A program made the translations under genes and the position numbers. A stretch of DNA of 64,000 nt from NCBI GenBank assembly GCA_013399015.1, contig VWZX01006819.1:248001-312000 (forward strand), read 5' to 3'. This stretch comes from Galbula dea (Eukaryota; Chordata; Aves; Piciformes; Galbulidae). Numbering within the stretch: the first letter of the stretch is position 1; each line of letters begins with the position of its first letter. Under the pieces are notes generated by a model, which was not told the origin of the DNA, searched no databases, and was given only the letters and a program-made list of their open reading frames with translations. Of the stretch, positions 51,398 through 61,320 are shown piece by piece.

Positions 51398-53924
51398 GGG
51401 CACGGCCTGAAAACCTGGTTGAAAACGAATCAGGGGAGAACTCCGGCTGCCAAAAACATCCCCAAACCTGCCTCTCTCCGAAACCCTTCCCAGCCTCACA
51501 CCGAGCCCTGGGGGATATCTATAATTAACCGGGGGTGACCAGCGGCACGGAACATTTGCTGGAGTGCTGTTGCTTCACAACCCATTCGTTGTTTGTCCAA
51601 GCCGTTACCGGCTCCACTTCTTGTTCTCTGCTGAGGCTGAAATACTTGCCCAGCCAAGGGCTCGGCGAGCTGCAGCGAGGGCTGGCTACCGGCAGCCTTT
51701 GTACTGTAAGAATTATTTACTCTTGAGCGTGAGGAGCCTTTCGGTGTCATGTGTCAGATGCCACAGTCGTAGTGGCTTATAGGCACCAAGCGATATAATC
51801 TCCTGAAGCAGGGAGCAGAGGAAACTGCGCATCGTCAACAACATACGCCTGATATTTTCATTCTGAATATCTCGTTAAAAGCATCACCTGCAAAAAAGAT
51901 GCAGATTCTTTTTCTTCCGCCCTTTGATAACTGAGGACATAACGCCTCGTGTTGCGCTCAGCTTCGCCCTGTCCTTTATTGATTGTTTGGGTTTTCCACC
52001 AGAACGATAGTCATAAAAAGAATCACAGTTATCGTTGGGGGAAAAAAGGGCAAACAAGAGCCGTATCTTTAACAACAGGTCACTGGCTGTTCTTTGCCCG
52101 GGTTTGTGTATACACACAGCTTTCCCCAAGCAGTGGGAGCTACCCCGACAGCCTCCAAATCACCAAACCTTTCCCTGTCCTCGTCTAGATCTCAGTTACC
52201 AACGCCTCACGGGTTTTGAGACGCCCCAGCCAAGTACCAGAGCGCTCGTCGTTCTGGTGCGATGCCCTGCCAGCACTGAACCGAAAAGAGTCCGTGTAAA
52301 CGAGAAATGGGGTGTTCCCTCCCCGTTACTTCGTGATTGTTCCAAACTAGCTGTTCGCTTGGTGTGGGGGAAAAACTATCGTTGAAGGGATAGAGAGAAA
52401 TAAATTAAACGAATGCAGATCATCCATTCCCCTACCAACAGAACCGTAGGACTTCCAGGGACCTGCTGGGGAGTGAGTAGCCTCTGCCCGTGTCAGGAGG
52501 CAGCTGCTCTCCCGGACAGGCTGCGGAGCCAGCCTGCGCCCTCCAGGGACGCCTAGCTCGGCAGCACCCCGGGATTGGAGGCCAGGGTGTTCTCTCTCCC
52601 AAAGGCAGAGCAGGGGGAGCCAGTGCTCCGCTTTAAAATCCCCTCTGATGAGATCCCTCATAGTATTTGCTCACTGTGGAAATTGAGGGAGAGCCCCGGG
52701 AGACCGGGCAGGTCCCCGCCGCCTGGTTCCGTGTGCTGGGGCGGGAACGAGCACGAGGTTCTGTCGAAAGCCGAATTCTGTTTGAGGCGACACGTAGCTG
52801 ATTTTAAACGAATTCCCACCACCCCCCCAAATCCTGCAGCTGCTTGTTTGGCTAATAAAACCCCATGTGATTTCTAAGCTATAGTAAGCAAAAGGGAAAA
52901 AAATTCTATCCAAGTAAACTGTAAGTGAAAACTCATGGATTACCTCCGCCTCCCTGTCTCTGATTTGATTACTCATTTACCATCAAGCTTCCCGAGTCAC
53001 TTCTGTGTTGGTTTCCCCCTGCCTGAATCCCGTAAGACTTTTCCAGAAGGGCGGCTGTGATGTTGAGACCAACATACTGTAAACAACCACAAGAAGCAGA
53101 GCTAATGTTTTCAATACAGCTCAAGGACTAAAATAAACTCATTGGATTAGGCCAGCCAGAGGGATTGTTTTGGTGAGCGCTTCCCAGGCCCGCTGCTGAG
53201 CACATCCCCGAGGGCTACCTGGGGCGGGTGGCGGTGCTGCGGCCGCCTCGGGCGGCGGAGAGGGAGGGCAGGAGGGCGCCGAGCCCCACCGGGAGAATCT
53301 CCGTTCTCCCCTATCCCTGCTGCGGGGCAAGATGTTCCACTGCCGCGGAGCAGAACCCCGTCAAACCGCGGAGATGCCCCGCGGGCCCAGGGATGGGCTT
53401 CTAGGTGGGGATGCGCATAAGGATGGAGAAGGCTCGGGGAAAGCGCAGCTTCAGGAGCCATACCTGAGGCTCAGCTCCATCCCCAGCTCCCGGCCGCCGA
53501 GATGTGTCCACGGCTCTCATCACGGGGCTTCTCAGTCTGGCTATCCCAGCACTGTCCACCGCCCGTTACGATCTCGGGCTTTTTAGCCCTCTCAGTACTG
53601 TTAGTCACAGACTCCTACACCACAGGGGTTGCCCGTACCCGCCCTCCCCGACTCTGGCTCCCTGCGTTTGAGGCCGCTTGTCCTCCCCTGTGAGCGGGCT
53701 GGACGGACTCTGCAGGGGAGGCCGAGGTCCAGCCCCAGGAGAAGGAGAGAAGCCCCGTTCCTGCCCGCCATTGGGCTGCCCTCGGGCACCACAGGGTCCG
53801 CGGCTCGGCGCGGAGCCACCGAAGCTCGCCGCGCTCCCGACTGCCGCCGGGGTACGAGGAACGGGCAGCGGGGAGAGCAGCCGGGAGCTGTGTCCGTCAC
53901 ACACGCAGAGCGGAGATTTTTTTA

Positions 53925-54090
53925 AGTAACAAATGTACTTTTTTTATTTTTGAAACAAAAATATCGTTTTCGGCTTAACAATGGCCGGATCTCGCTGAAT
54001 GAAGCCTTTGCATATTTTCCTGTTTTAATTGGTTGTATAATAAACAGTCCTGACCCCGCACTCTCTTTTCAATGAGTTCAGGGTGAAACG
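53925..54090. promoter_or_regulatory. AT-rich island with SOX, FOX and CCAAT motifs; candidate enhancer
   Basis: A sharply bounded AT-rich stretch within GC-rich DNA, 4.6-4.8 kb beyond the FOXL2 stop. It contains AACAATGG (53,977, SOX type), TTTGCATA (54,007), ATTGG (54,028; CCAAT on the other strand) and ATAAACA (54,040, forkhead type). The combination suggests a conserved element but is unproven. Confidence 0.35.
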
Positions 54091-57000
54091 CGGACCATGG
54101 GACTGGAAATGACTTTTTCACCACTTAAAACAGGGACAAGAATACCAGGAATCAGGCGGTATTAAATAGCCGCACCGGCCGGGGCGGGAACGGGGCTCAA
54201 GGTGAGAATTGAGTGTGTGTCTCCTCCCGCAGTGCGACTCGGCCCTCTCCGCAGCCACAGGCACCGTCTCTCACCCTCCCCGGACAAGACGATGGAAGTC
54301 TGGGCGCCACTGGTCCCTTGGGGTCCCCTCAGCGCCCTGTTACCTGGCCACAGGCAGAGGGCAACCGGGATGGGCCTGGACGGCCGGGAGCGCTCCCGAT
54401 GCCCAGGGCTCTGCCACCCTCCGAGACCGTCCAGGGCTCCAAGGCTCCGCAAAGGACCAGAGAGGAAGAAAAACCTGCGGCCGCAGAACAGCTCCTCAGG
54501 CCTGGCGCTGCCCGAAGGGCTGAAGCAGCTGTGGGGTGGTGGGATCCCACTCATCCCCTGGAAGCAAAGCCTTTCCTTCCCCCAAGGGGCACGGGCAGCG
54601 CGCTCACGTCCCCGCAGTGGCCAAGGCAGGCTGCTTCCACACCCGCTCCGAGCAGGGAAAAAACAGCCCTCGCTCGCCTGCTTTCATCTCTCGCCAGCGT
54701 TGCATAAACCTGGAGCCGCTCCGGCAAGGCAGTGGCTGCAGCTCAGCGGCCCCGAGCCCCCCTGCCCGGCTCCTACCCTCCCGGAGTAGCCCCGCGGCGG
54801 GCGGCGGCTCCGAGGTCGGAGGGAGGCTCGGCGCCGCGGGGCTGCCCCGGGGAGCCGCGGAGCGTTCCTCCCGCCTTAATTTATATAACGGGGAAAGGCC
54901 TTACACAACTCGTAGCGCACCCAGCTCTTGCCAAGAGACCAACGCTTGGCCGCTTGCTTCGCTATGGGGCCGAAGGGACTGGAGCTGGTCCGCGGCCCTA
55001 GGCCAGCGAACGCCAAGCCGCCGTGGGTACCCCCGACCGGTGGCCTTCGTGCCCACGGGGCTTCCTGCACACGGAGTAAGCACAGAGCCCTTCTCCCGCC
55101 CACCCGCTGCCGCCCCAATGCCTCTGTTGCGGGATGCGGGACCGATCCTGCACAACAGCAAGGCTGCCGAGGGGCCCAGGGCTTGGAGCTCGGGGAGGCA
55201 AGTCTCTTACGGGAGTCTCAGTCCCTGAGCGCCAGCACTAGGGTGCGTGTTAGCGCACAGACAACTCCCCAGCGGCCTCCTGTAGGCAGGTGCCCGCTGC
55301 GCGGGTAAAGCACTAGCGAGCCGGGATGTGGCAGCCGCCCATCTCCCCTGACCGGCGGGATCTGACCGGGAGGCCTAACCGCTCCCGACAACCTCCCGAC
55401 AGAGCCCGACGGGCGCGGGTAGCCGGGCTCTGGCCCTGATGTCCATCCTCGCTGCTGGTTCCATGCCCGGTCTCGTAGGTACCCCCAGCCCCCGCCAGCC
55501 CCGTCCTGCCGGGCTCATTGCAGGAGCAGTCTGCACCGGGGCTTGCCCCGTGCGGTCCTGAGGGCAGGGTGGAGGGAGGGGGGTGCAGCCGTCCCCAGGA
55601 CACGGTGGCTGTTTAATGAACCACGCGAGTTTACATTCAGTGCAGCCCCTGTTTATAAAATAGAGAAATCGATCGTAAAAACATCCTAGAGGCGAAACGG
55701 CTAACCTGGGGACGAACTGCTGTCGGGGAGCGGTGAGGGGATTCGGGGGAAGGAGAGCAGAGCCCCGGCCGGGAACGAGGAGCCCAGCAGATGGACAGGC
55801 CCCTGGCCGGGCAGGACGACCTGCCTGTCCCGGCCCTGCCCGCTTCTCTCCCGTGGACCCAGCCGCTCCCAGGCGTTTGCCACGGGCGCTCAGCCCGGGA
55901 AGGGGGACGGGGGGGACGATGCCGGGGCTGTGCGGGGCCCGGGGCTGCTCTCCTCCCGCCCTCCCCTCGCTCCGTGCCCATCGTCGGAGGCGGCAAGGGT
56001 TTGTCTTGCGGGCTCGCCATGGCCCCAACGTACCACGGAGGCAACGAGCGGGACTACTGGTGCCTATCGAGTAAGCAACAAGCAGCTAAGGCCCTGAGTC
56101 CTCCAGTGCAAAGCTTCAACCCTGAGACTGTCGCCGGGTTGTCAGGGCTCCTCGGGGCATGTGAGCGGTGCCGGCTCTGCCCTCCACCGCCAGCTCCAAT
56201 CTGAGGGCCCCGGACAGGTCAGAGACCCCGAGTGACGGTCTCGTTCCCGACAGCGGCTGGCAGAGACACAGGTGGCAAAGGCGTGAGTCGGAGCCATGTT
56301 CCACGAGCAGCCCAAGGACTGCCTGTCGCCTCCCGTTACATTGGTGTTCGTGTAGGGGCTGTGCTCACCCCTTCTTTGCCGGTTCCCGCAGCGGAACCGG
56401 CGCGACGCAGGAACTTCGTGCTCGCCGGGGACTGGAGCCCCTCGGCCGCACCAGCGCTCCCAAAGCCATACAGCTAGGGTTAAGGCTTGGGGACCGGCGG
56501 CAGAGAGGCGACTGCTCCCCGCGTCCCCGCACTGATTTCTGCGACCCAGATGGAGGCTGCCGCTTCCTTTCGTGCAGGGAGAGGCTGCAGAAGGCCTTGG
56601 CGCAGAGGGACAGCATCAGGCATCTTGTCTGCACCCAGGTCCCGCGGGCCACGGCTCTCATGCATCCCTCCACGGGTGCCCCGCAGTGGGAGGGGAGTGC
56701 TCACCCCCGGTACCGAGTTTTCCCCCTAGAACCTCGTCTCCGAGAGAGGCAAATGCCCGCACAACCGGGAACAAGCGGAGCTTTTGGCAGGAACCCTTAC
56801 AGGCCTGGCCCAGGCTAGCGTCCAAGGGGTGTTGCAGCACCCCGGGCCGACACCGGGCAGGGGTCACCCCGCCTGCCCAGTACCCTCCGGAGCCCCTGCG
56901 CAGGACCCGCAGCCTGCGAGGGCGAGAAGGCTTTGAAGCGAGGCCCAGGCCTCGGGAGCGCCGCTGCCGGAGCCACCGGCCTCGTCAAGAAAGTGATACC

Positions 57001-57574
57001 CGCCAGCGGCTCCCAGCACCGGCCAGGGCCCAGATGGGGCGCGGGCCCCGCCGCAGGGCAAACAAGCCGAGCCCAGTGCGACGCGAGGCTGCGCTCTGTC
57101 GCCCAGAGCCGCGGCCTCGAGCCTGCGGAGAAGAAACGAAAGCGGAGCCGGGTTCTGTGGCGGGCACAGCATGCCGCACTGCTCGGAGAGCTCTGCCTCC
57201 CGTTCGCCCCGGGAGAGCCGGGTACACGGCCATAGTGTGCCCGTGCCCCGAAGCAGAGCCGCTCCCGGCGCCCACGAAACGGTGCCCGCACTTCCCCGGC
57301 GGCAGCCAGGACGACCGCGGGCCAGCGCGGCCCTGCCGATGCGCAGCCCGCCATAACGCTTCACGGAGCCGGTTCGCCGTCCGAGCCCAGCCCGCGTATT
57401 CTCCGCAGCGGAGAACGGGGCCAGCCCGCTGCCGGGGCACGGCGTCGGGAGCGGTGACCGCCAGCGGAAGCCGGTCGGACAGCGTGGAGCGGCCCCGGCA
57501 CACAGAGGCCATTCCGTTCTCCTCTGCTGCTTCTCGATCCCGAGCCCGGAGGAGCGGAGCGAAATAAAACGATG

Positions 57575-58694
57575 GGAAAAGAAGGAAAGGCATTTTATTG
57601 GAGACTTTACAAAGCTAGAAAGTACAATAAAAGTGCTAGTTCACTCTAGAAAAGTTGGTCCCAAAATGGTACTATGCCACAGCATCTACCAGCTTACATA
57701 AACACTTATAAAATCGCTATGAACTGGCCCCTGTATTATAAACTCTATTTTTTTTCCATATTAATCTATGAAAAATTGAAGGATCAAATCGTTTTAAGAA
57801 AAAGGGCAAGCACTCAAAAGCAGAACCTATCGGAAAATCCATTTTGGGGGTTAGGTTTGGGATCAACTCCCCCCGAAGATAGTTTAAACTTTCATTATTA
57901 ATAATAATACACACATGGGAAAATATTCCAATTTACAGGAAACCGTCTTTTTTTTTTTAATAACATCAAAATAATTTTAAAGACCTGTATAAATTTACTT
58001 TTAAGACCTCAGAGGACATTGTCTCCTTCTTTAAAAAATATATTTACCGCTGCTAAAACGTTTCACGAGTGACCCCGGCGGGTTTTGTTTGCTGGTTTCT
58101 ACTAACCAGCAATATGGCACATCTCCTGCTGTTACAGCAGTCCCCAGGTAAGTACTATTTTGACGAAAAGCTCGGAAGAAGCGCAGTGCTTTGCAGACCG
58201 AGGGAGAAGAAGGAGCAGATGAGGACGAGGAGGCCGAGCACGGCGGTGCTTAGGCCCCGCACTGCCACGCGTGGAAACGCCTCCGCTGTTTACAAGCTCC
58301 ACTTTGCTCTCCCCAAGGCTGAGCCCGAAAAGATTACGGCCGAATTTTGCGGGCTAACCAGCCTATTTTTAATTACACGCTCCCTCCTCCCAATCCCTCA
58401 CAAACAAACAAACAAACACACACACACACAAGTAGAGGAACGAACGGTAGATCCGAGCTCGCCCAGAGCCCCGCTGGGGAAGCTTCCCGCACTACACTGC
58501 CTTCTTCTCATCGTAGGAGACATCTTACTACACCTACACTACACACAGAGCAGGACTGCTATTCCCCTGCCGCAACAGTCTGGGCACAGAGAGAAGAAGC
58601 AGAAAGACAGACACGAGAACGCAGGAGAAGGCGGCGGGATCGGAGAGGGGCAGCGGGGCCGGGCCAAGGGCGGTGGATGCCAGTCGGAGCCTCC
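57575..58694 (-). other. FOXL2: FOXL2 3' UTR (inferred end)
   Basis: The sequence after the FOXL2 stop turns abruptly from GC-rich to AT-rich between about 58,070 and 57,600, with T/A runs typical of a vertebrate 3' UTR. A minus-strand AATAAA hexamer lies at 57,594-57,599, followed by a pyrimidine-rich stretch suitable as a downstream element. This gives a 3' UTR of about 1.1 kb, reasonable for this gene. A small CA/AAAC microsatellite (58,399-58,430) lies inside it. The exact cleavage point is estimated. Confidence 0.7.
57594..57599 (-). terminator. FOXL2: Poly(A) signal AATAAA for FOXL2
   Basis: A canonical hexamer (TTTATT on the plus strand) about 1.1 kb past the FOXL2 stop. It sits at the edge where the AT-rich 3' UTR-like sequence gives way to GC-rich DNA. 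Confidence 0.65.
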
Positions 58695-59612
58695 CTAGAT
58701 GTCTATGCGGGAGTGCAGGGCGCTGTGTTTGCTGTCGTGCTCCCAATAGGAACAGTGCATCATGGACAGCTCGGCAGGCTGGCGGGCGCAGGCGAACTGG
58801 AGGCCGGCTCCGTTCGCGGCCGGGGCCGCGGGAGGCGCGGAGCTGGCCGGGCTGAGCTGCTGGGGGTGGTGGGCGTGAGGGTGGTGGTGGTGGCCCATGC
58901 CGTTGTAGGAGTTCACCATGCTGGGCAGTGCCATGCTCTGCACGCGCGAGTAGGGGTTGTAGGACGCCGGGCCCGAGAGTCCTTTCACATTGACGGGGCT
59001 GACGTTCCCGCCAGACATCTGGCAGGAAGCATAGGGCATAGGCGCGGGGGGCTGCGCCAGCGGCCATGAGTTGTTCATGAAAGTGGACTGCAAGTACTTG
59101 GGCGGTGAGAGGTAGCCGTAGCTGTCGGGGCTGAAGAGGGTCTTGCCGGGTTGGAAGTGGGTCGGGGGCGGCCGGAAGGGCCGCTTCATCCTTCGTCTCC
59201 TGCGGTAGTTGCCCTTCTCGAACATGTCCTCACAGGCTGGATCCAGGGTCCAGTAGTTGCCCTTGCGTTCGCCGCCGCCCTCCCGGGGCACCTTGATGAA
59301 GCATTCGTTGAGGCTGAGATTGTGGCGGATGCTGTTCTGCCAGCCCTTCTTGTTCTTCTCGTAGAAAGGGAACTTGCTGATGATGTACTGGTAGATCCCG
59401 GACAGTGTGAGCCTCTTCTCCGCGCTCTCCCGGATGGCCATGGCGATCAGGGCCACGTAGGAGTAGGGGGGCTTCTGCGAGGGGTCCGGCTTCTCGGGGC
59501 CCTTCTCGGCGCTCAGCTCCTCCTTGACCCGCTCGGACTCCTTGCTGCCGCTGGTGTCATGAGCCAGCAGCGCCACGGTGTCCTCCTCACCGTCCGGGTA
59601 GCTGGTCATCAT
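58695..59612 (-). CDS. FOXL2: Forkhead box protein L2, single-exon CDS, 305 aa
   Basis: Nuclear forkhead transcription factor. In the family it directs granulosa-cell and ovarian fate (including aromatase activation in birds) and eyelid and pituitary development. Seen: the forkhead domain spans about residues 47-140, opening with KPPYSYVALIAMAIRES. Recognition helix WQNSIRHNLSLNECFIKV is at 91-108, followed by DPACEDMFEKGNY and the basic run RRRRRMKRPFR (137-147), a likely nuclear localisation signal. Cys127 corresponds to human Cys134, the residue mutated in adult granulosa-cell tumours. The C-terminal half has a His-rich run (241-249) and the family-typical ending from QFACARQP (272) through MMHCSYWEHDSK to SRIDI. 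Human FOXL2 is 376 residues; the shortfall is mostly the absent poly-Ala and Pro/Ala/Gly-rich segments. The first of two adjacent ATGs is chosen: it has A at -3 and no ATG lies upstream in the leader. The frame is intact and unspliced, as in other vertebrates. Identity is very secure. Confidence 0.98.
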   Translation of the reverse strand: MMTSYPDGEEDTVALLAHDTSGSKESERVKEELSAEKGPEKPDPSQKPPYSYVALIAMAIRESAEKRLTLSGIYQYIISKFPFYEKNKKGWQNSIRHNLSLNECFIKVPREGGGERKGNYWTLDPACEDMFEKGNYRRRRRMKRPFRPPPTHFQPGKTLFSPDSYGYLSPPKYLQSTFMNNSWPLAQPPAPMPYASCQMSGGNVSPVNVKGLSGPASYNPYSRVQSMALPSMVNSYNGMGHHHHPHAHHPQQLSPASSAPPAAPAANGAGLQFACARQPAELSMMHCSYWEHDSKHSALHSRIDI

Positions 59613-60217
59613 GGTGTTCCGTGTCCGCCGCCCCGGGCGCGGTGCGGAGCGCTGCCCGCTGCACGGAGCCCGGTCCTGGCAGCCGTTTCGCCCGGCGCTC
59701 GCCGAGACTGGGGTCGGTGTCGAAGCCGATGCCGGGGATCGGGAGGCGCCTCTCGCGGCGCCGCTGGTCCGTGCAGCGCGGCGGCAGCGGCGACCCTGCC
59801 ACCGCGGGCTCCGCTCCCCTCTGCCGCGGCGGCCGGGCTCTTTTCTGATTTGTATGGGCCCGGCCGAGTTCCGCTTTCGTCAGGAGCCCGCTCCCCTATC
59901 GCCGCCGAGCCGCTGGGCACGGCCGAGTTCACCCCGCAGTCACGGCGCCTCGCTCAGCCCCGCGCACAGGCGGCCCGACGTGGCCCCGTGGAGCGGCGCG
60001 GAACCGCCCCGGCTCGGCCGGGCCGCTGGGGGCGGTGGTGAAGGGGGTGGGTCCAAGGGGGCGCTGAGCTAGCCCCCAGCCGCCCGCCCGGGGAGCCCGG
60101 TGGGGCCCGCGGCGCTGCTCTCCCCGCCCGCCCGGCAAGGGGCTATGCTGGAGGCGGTGGGTGCGAGGGGGTGTGCCCGCAGCCGCCGCGCTCGCCCCTG
60201 TCCCGGCGGCTGTCACA
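59613..60217 (-). other. FOXL2: Probable FOXL2 5' leader, free of AUGs
   Basis: This GC-rich sequence lies between a TATA-like box and the FOXL2 start. Read on the minus strand it contains no ATG; the nearest upstream one is near 60,528. That agrees with use of the annotated start. The transcription start is inferred only from spacing to the TATA-like motif, so the leader could be shorter. Confidence 0.45.
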
Positions 60218-60241
60218 CGTCCAGCCACACACGCGGTCGCG

Positions 60242-60247
60242 TTTATA
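60242..60247 (-). promoter_or_regulatory. FOXL2: TATA-like box upstream of FOXL2
   Basis: TATAAA on the minus strand (in context CATATAAACG) inside otherwise GC-rich DNA, about 630 bp upstream of the start codon. It would place initiation near 60,212-60,217. It is one hexamer picked by eye, and CpG-island promoters often do without TATA. Confidence 0.35.
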
Positions 60248-61320
60248 TGTCTTGGCCGCGGGCCCCGCCAACCGAATGCGCCCGGAGAGTGCCAGAAGGC
60301 TGTTGCCGCTCCCTGCAAGTCGGTTCTTGCAACCCCTTCTTTGCAGGAGGCAGGGCGCAAGAGGTGTCGGGTCGCTCGATCTCCCTCCCCGCAAAGTACG
60401 CTCAGGCACCGAGTGCGGCTGCGAGGCTCAAAGATGCCCTGAGGGCCGAGGAAGGGTGGCAGGGTGGAGAGTGACACTCGGGGCAGGTTCCCCAGCTCGT
60501 TCCCCTAAAGCGCTTCGGTTTATTTCACATGGTATGTGGCATCACATTCCTCTGCTCCTTCCCCTTCTCTGCCTTCAGGTAGAGCCTTCCCGAGCAGCAC
60601 AAAGGCACATCTCAACTGTCCCGAGCACAAGAAGTGTCATGTAATAACAAATCACTAACATAGGGCTGCTCCGACCACGGTTACAGGAGCGGGCAGGCGG
60701 ACAGAGGATGCTGTGCACCGATTTCTAACGGACCTTTCAGCCAGATCCTTGGGAGTGGAGCAGACTGGCTCCGTTTGTTCCCCCCGAAACCCCTCACCGG
60801 ACAACGCGGCCACTTGCAGCCGCAGAAGCCAGGCCGAGTCCCGGGAGCTAGGATCGCCTGCGCTCCCCGGTCGGCCCTCGGGGCCTGCACCGAGCCCTCT
60901 GCTGCCGGTCCTGCTCTGCTCCTGGGATTTGCCAGCACGATCTGACCTCCCTTCCCGCACAACTCGGTGTTTCCCCTCCTGGGCTGTCCAGAAACGACCC
61001 TCGCAGCAGCTACACGTACACGTCCGCCGCCCGCAGAACCCCGGGCCGGCAGGTCACGGCCTTCAGACCCTCTTTCTGTCTTCGCTGAATGTGAACCTCA
61101 GAGCCAGTGACCGCCCCGCGGATTTTACTTGCGACATCAGTTTGGGTAACGAAGCGCAAGCCCGGAGGGCTGACAACTCCCGAGCAGCCTCCCCCGGTGC
61201 AGCCGGCCTCTGCCGTCGGGGTGCCCCGGGGCTTTGCCATCCCGTGCACAGCTCTCCAGTTCCTCTGCCCAGCCAAGGGCACTAGGGTCCCCTCTCCCCT
61301 CCGCGGAAGAGGCTATTTGT

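Larger units (their letters stand above)
50406..57574. other. CpG-dense gene-free block downstream of FOXL2
   Basis: About 7 kb, mostly GC- and CpG-rich, with AT-rich breaks at 50.5-50.7 (A-rich tracts), 51.7-52.1, 52.8-53.15 and 53.9-54.1 kb. Many long frames are open on both strands (up to 331 codons at 56,572-57,567, starting at GTG). None shows a domain, and they reflect the scarcity of stop codons in GC-rich DNA. CpG-rich domains around developmental regulators are known as Polycomb targets; that role is inference here. Confidence 0.5.
59600..61320. promoter_or_regulatory. FOXL2: CpG island over the FOXL2 5' end
   Basis: Dense CpG and GC-box-like runs (CCCCGCCC, GGGGGCGG) extend from the FOXL2 coding exon across its leader and upstream. 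CpG-island promoters are usual for developmental transcription factors. In mammals a short divergent gene (FOXL2NB) starts next to FOXL2; no recognisable counterpart of its product is seen here. Confidence 0.6.

Noticed and set aside
56572..57567. 331-codon plus-strand frame, the longest in the window
   Set aside because: It starts at GTG. It lies in very GC-rich DNA where stops are rare, other long frames overlap it on both strands, and no domain is visible.
59587..59802. Possible upstream frame overlapping the FOXL2 start
   Set aside because: Its first codon is GTG, not ATG; there is no ATG in this part of the leader.
59151..60041. 296-codon plus-strand frame antisense to FOXL2
   Set aside because: It mirrors the conserved FOXL2 coding exon and its GC-rich leader; no independent protein signature.
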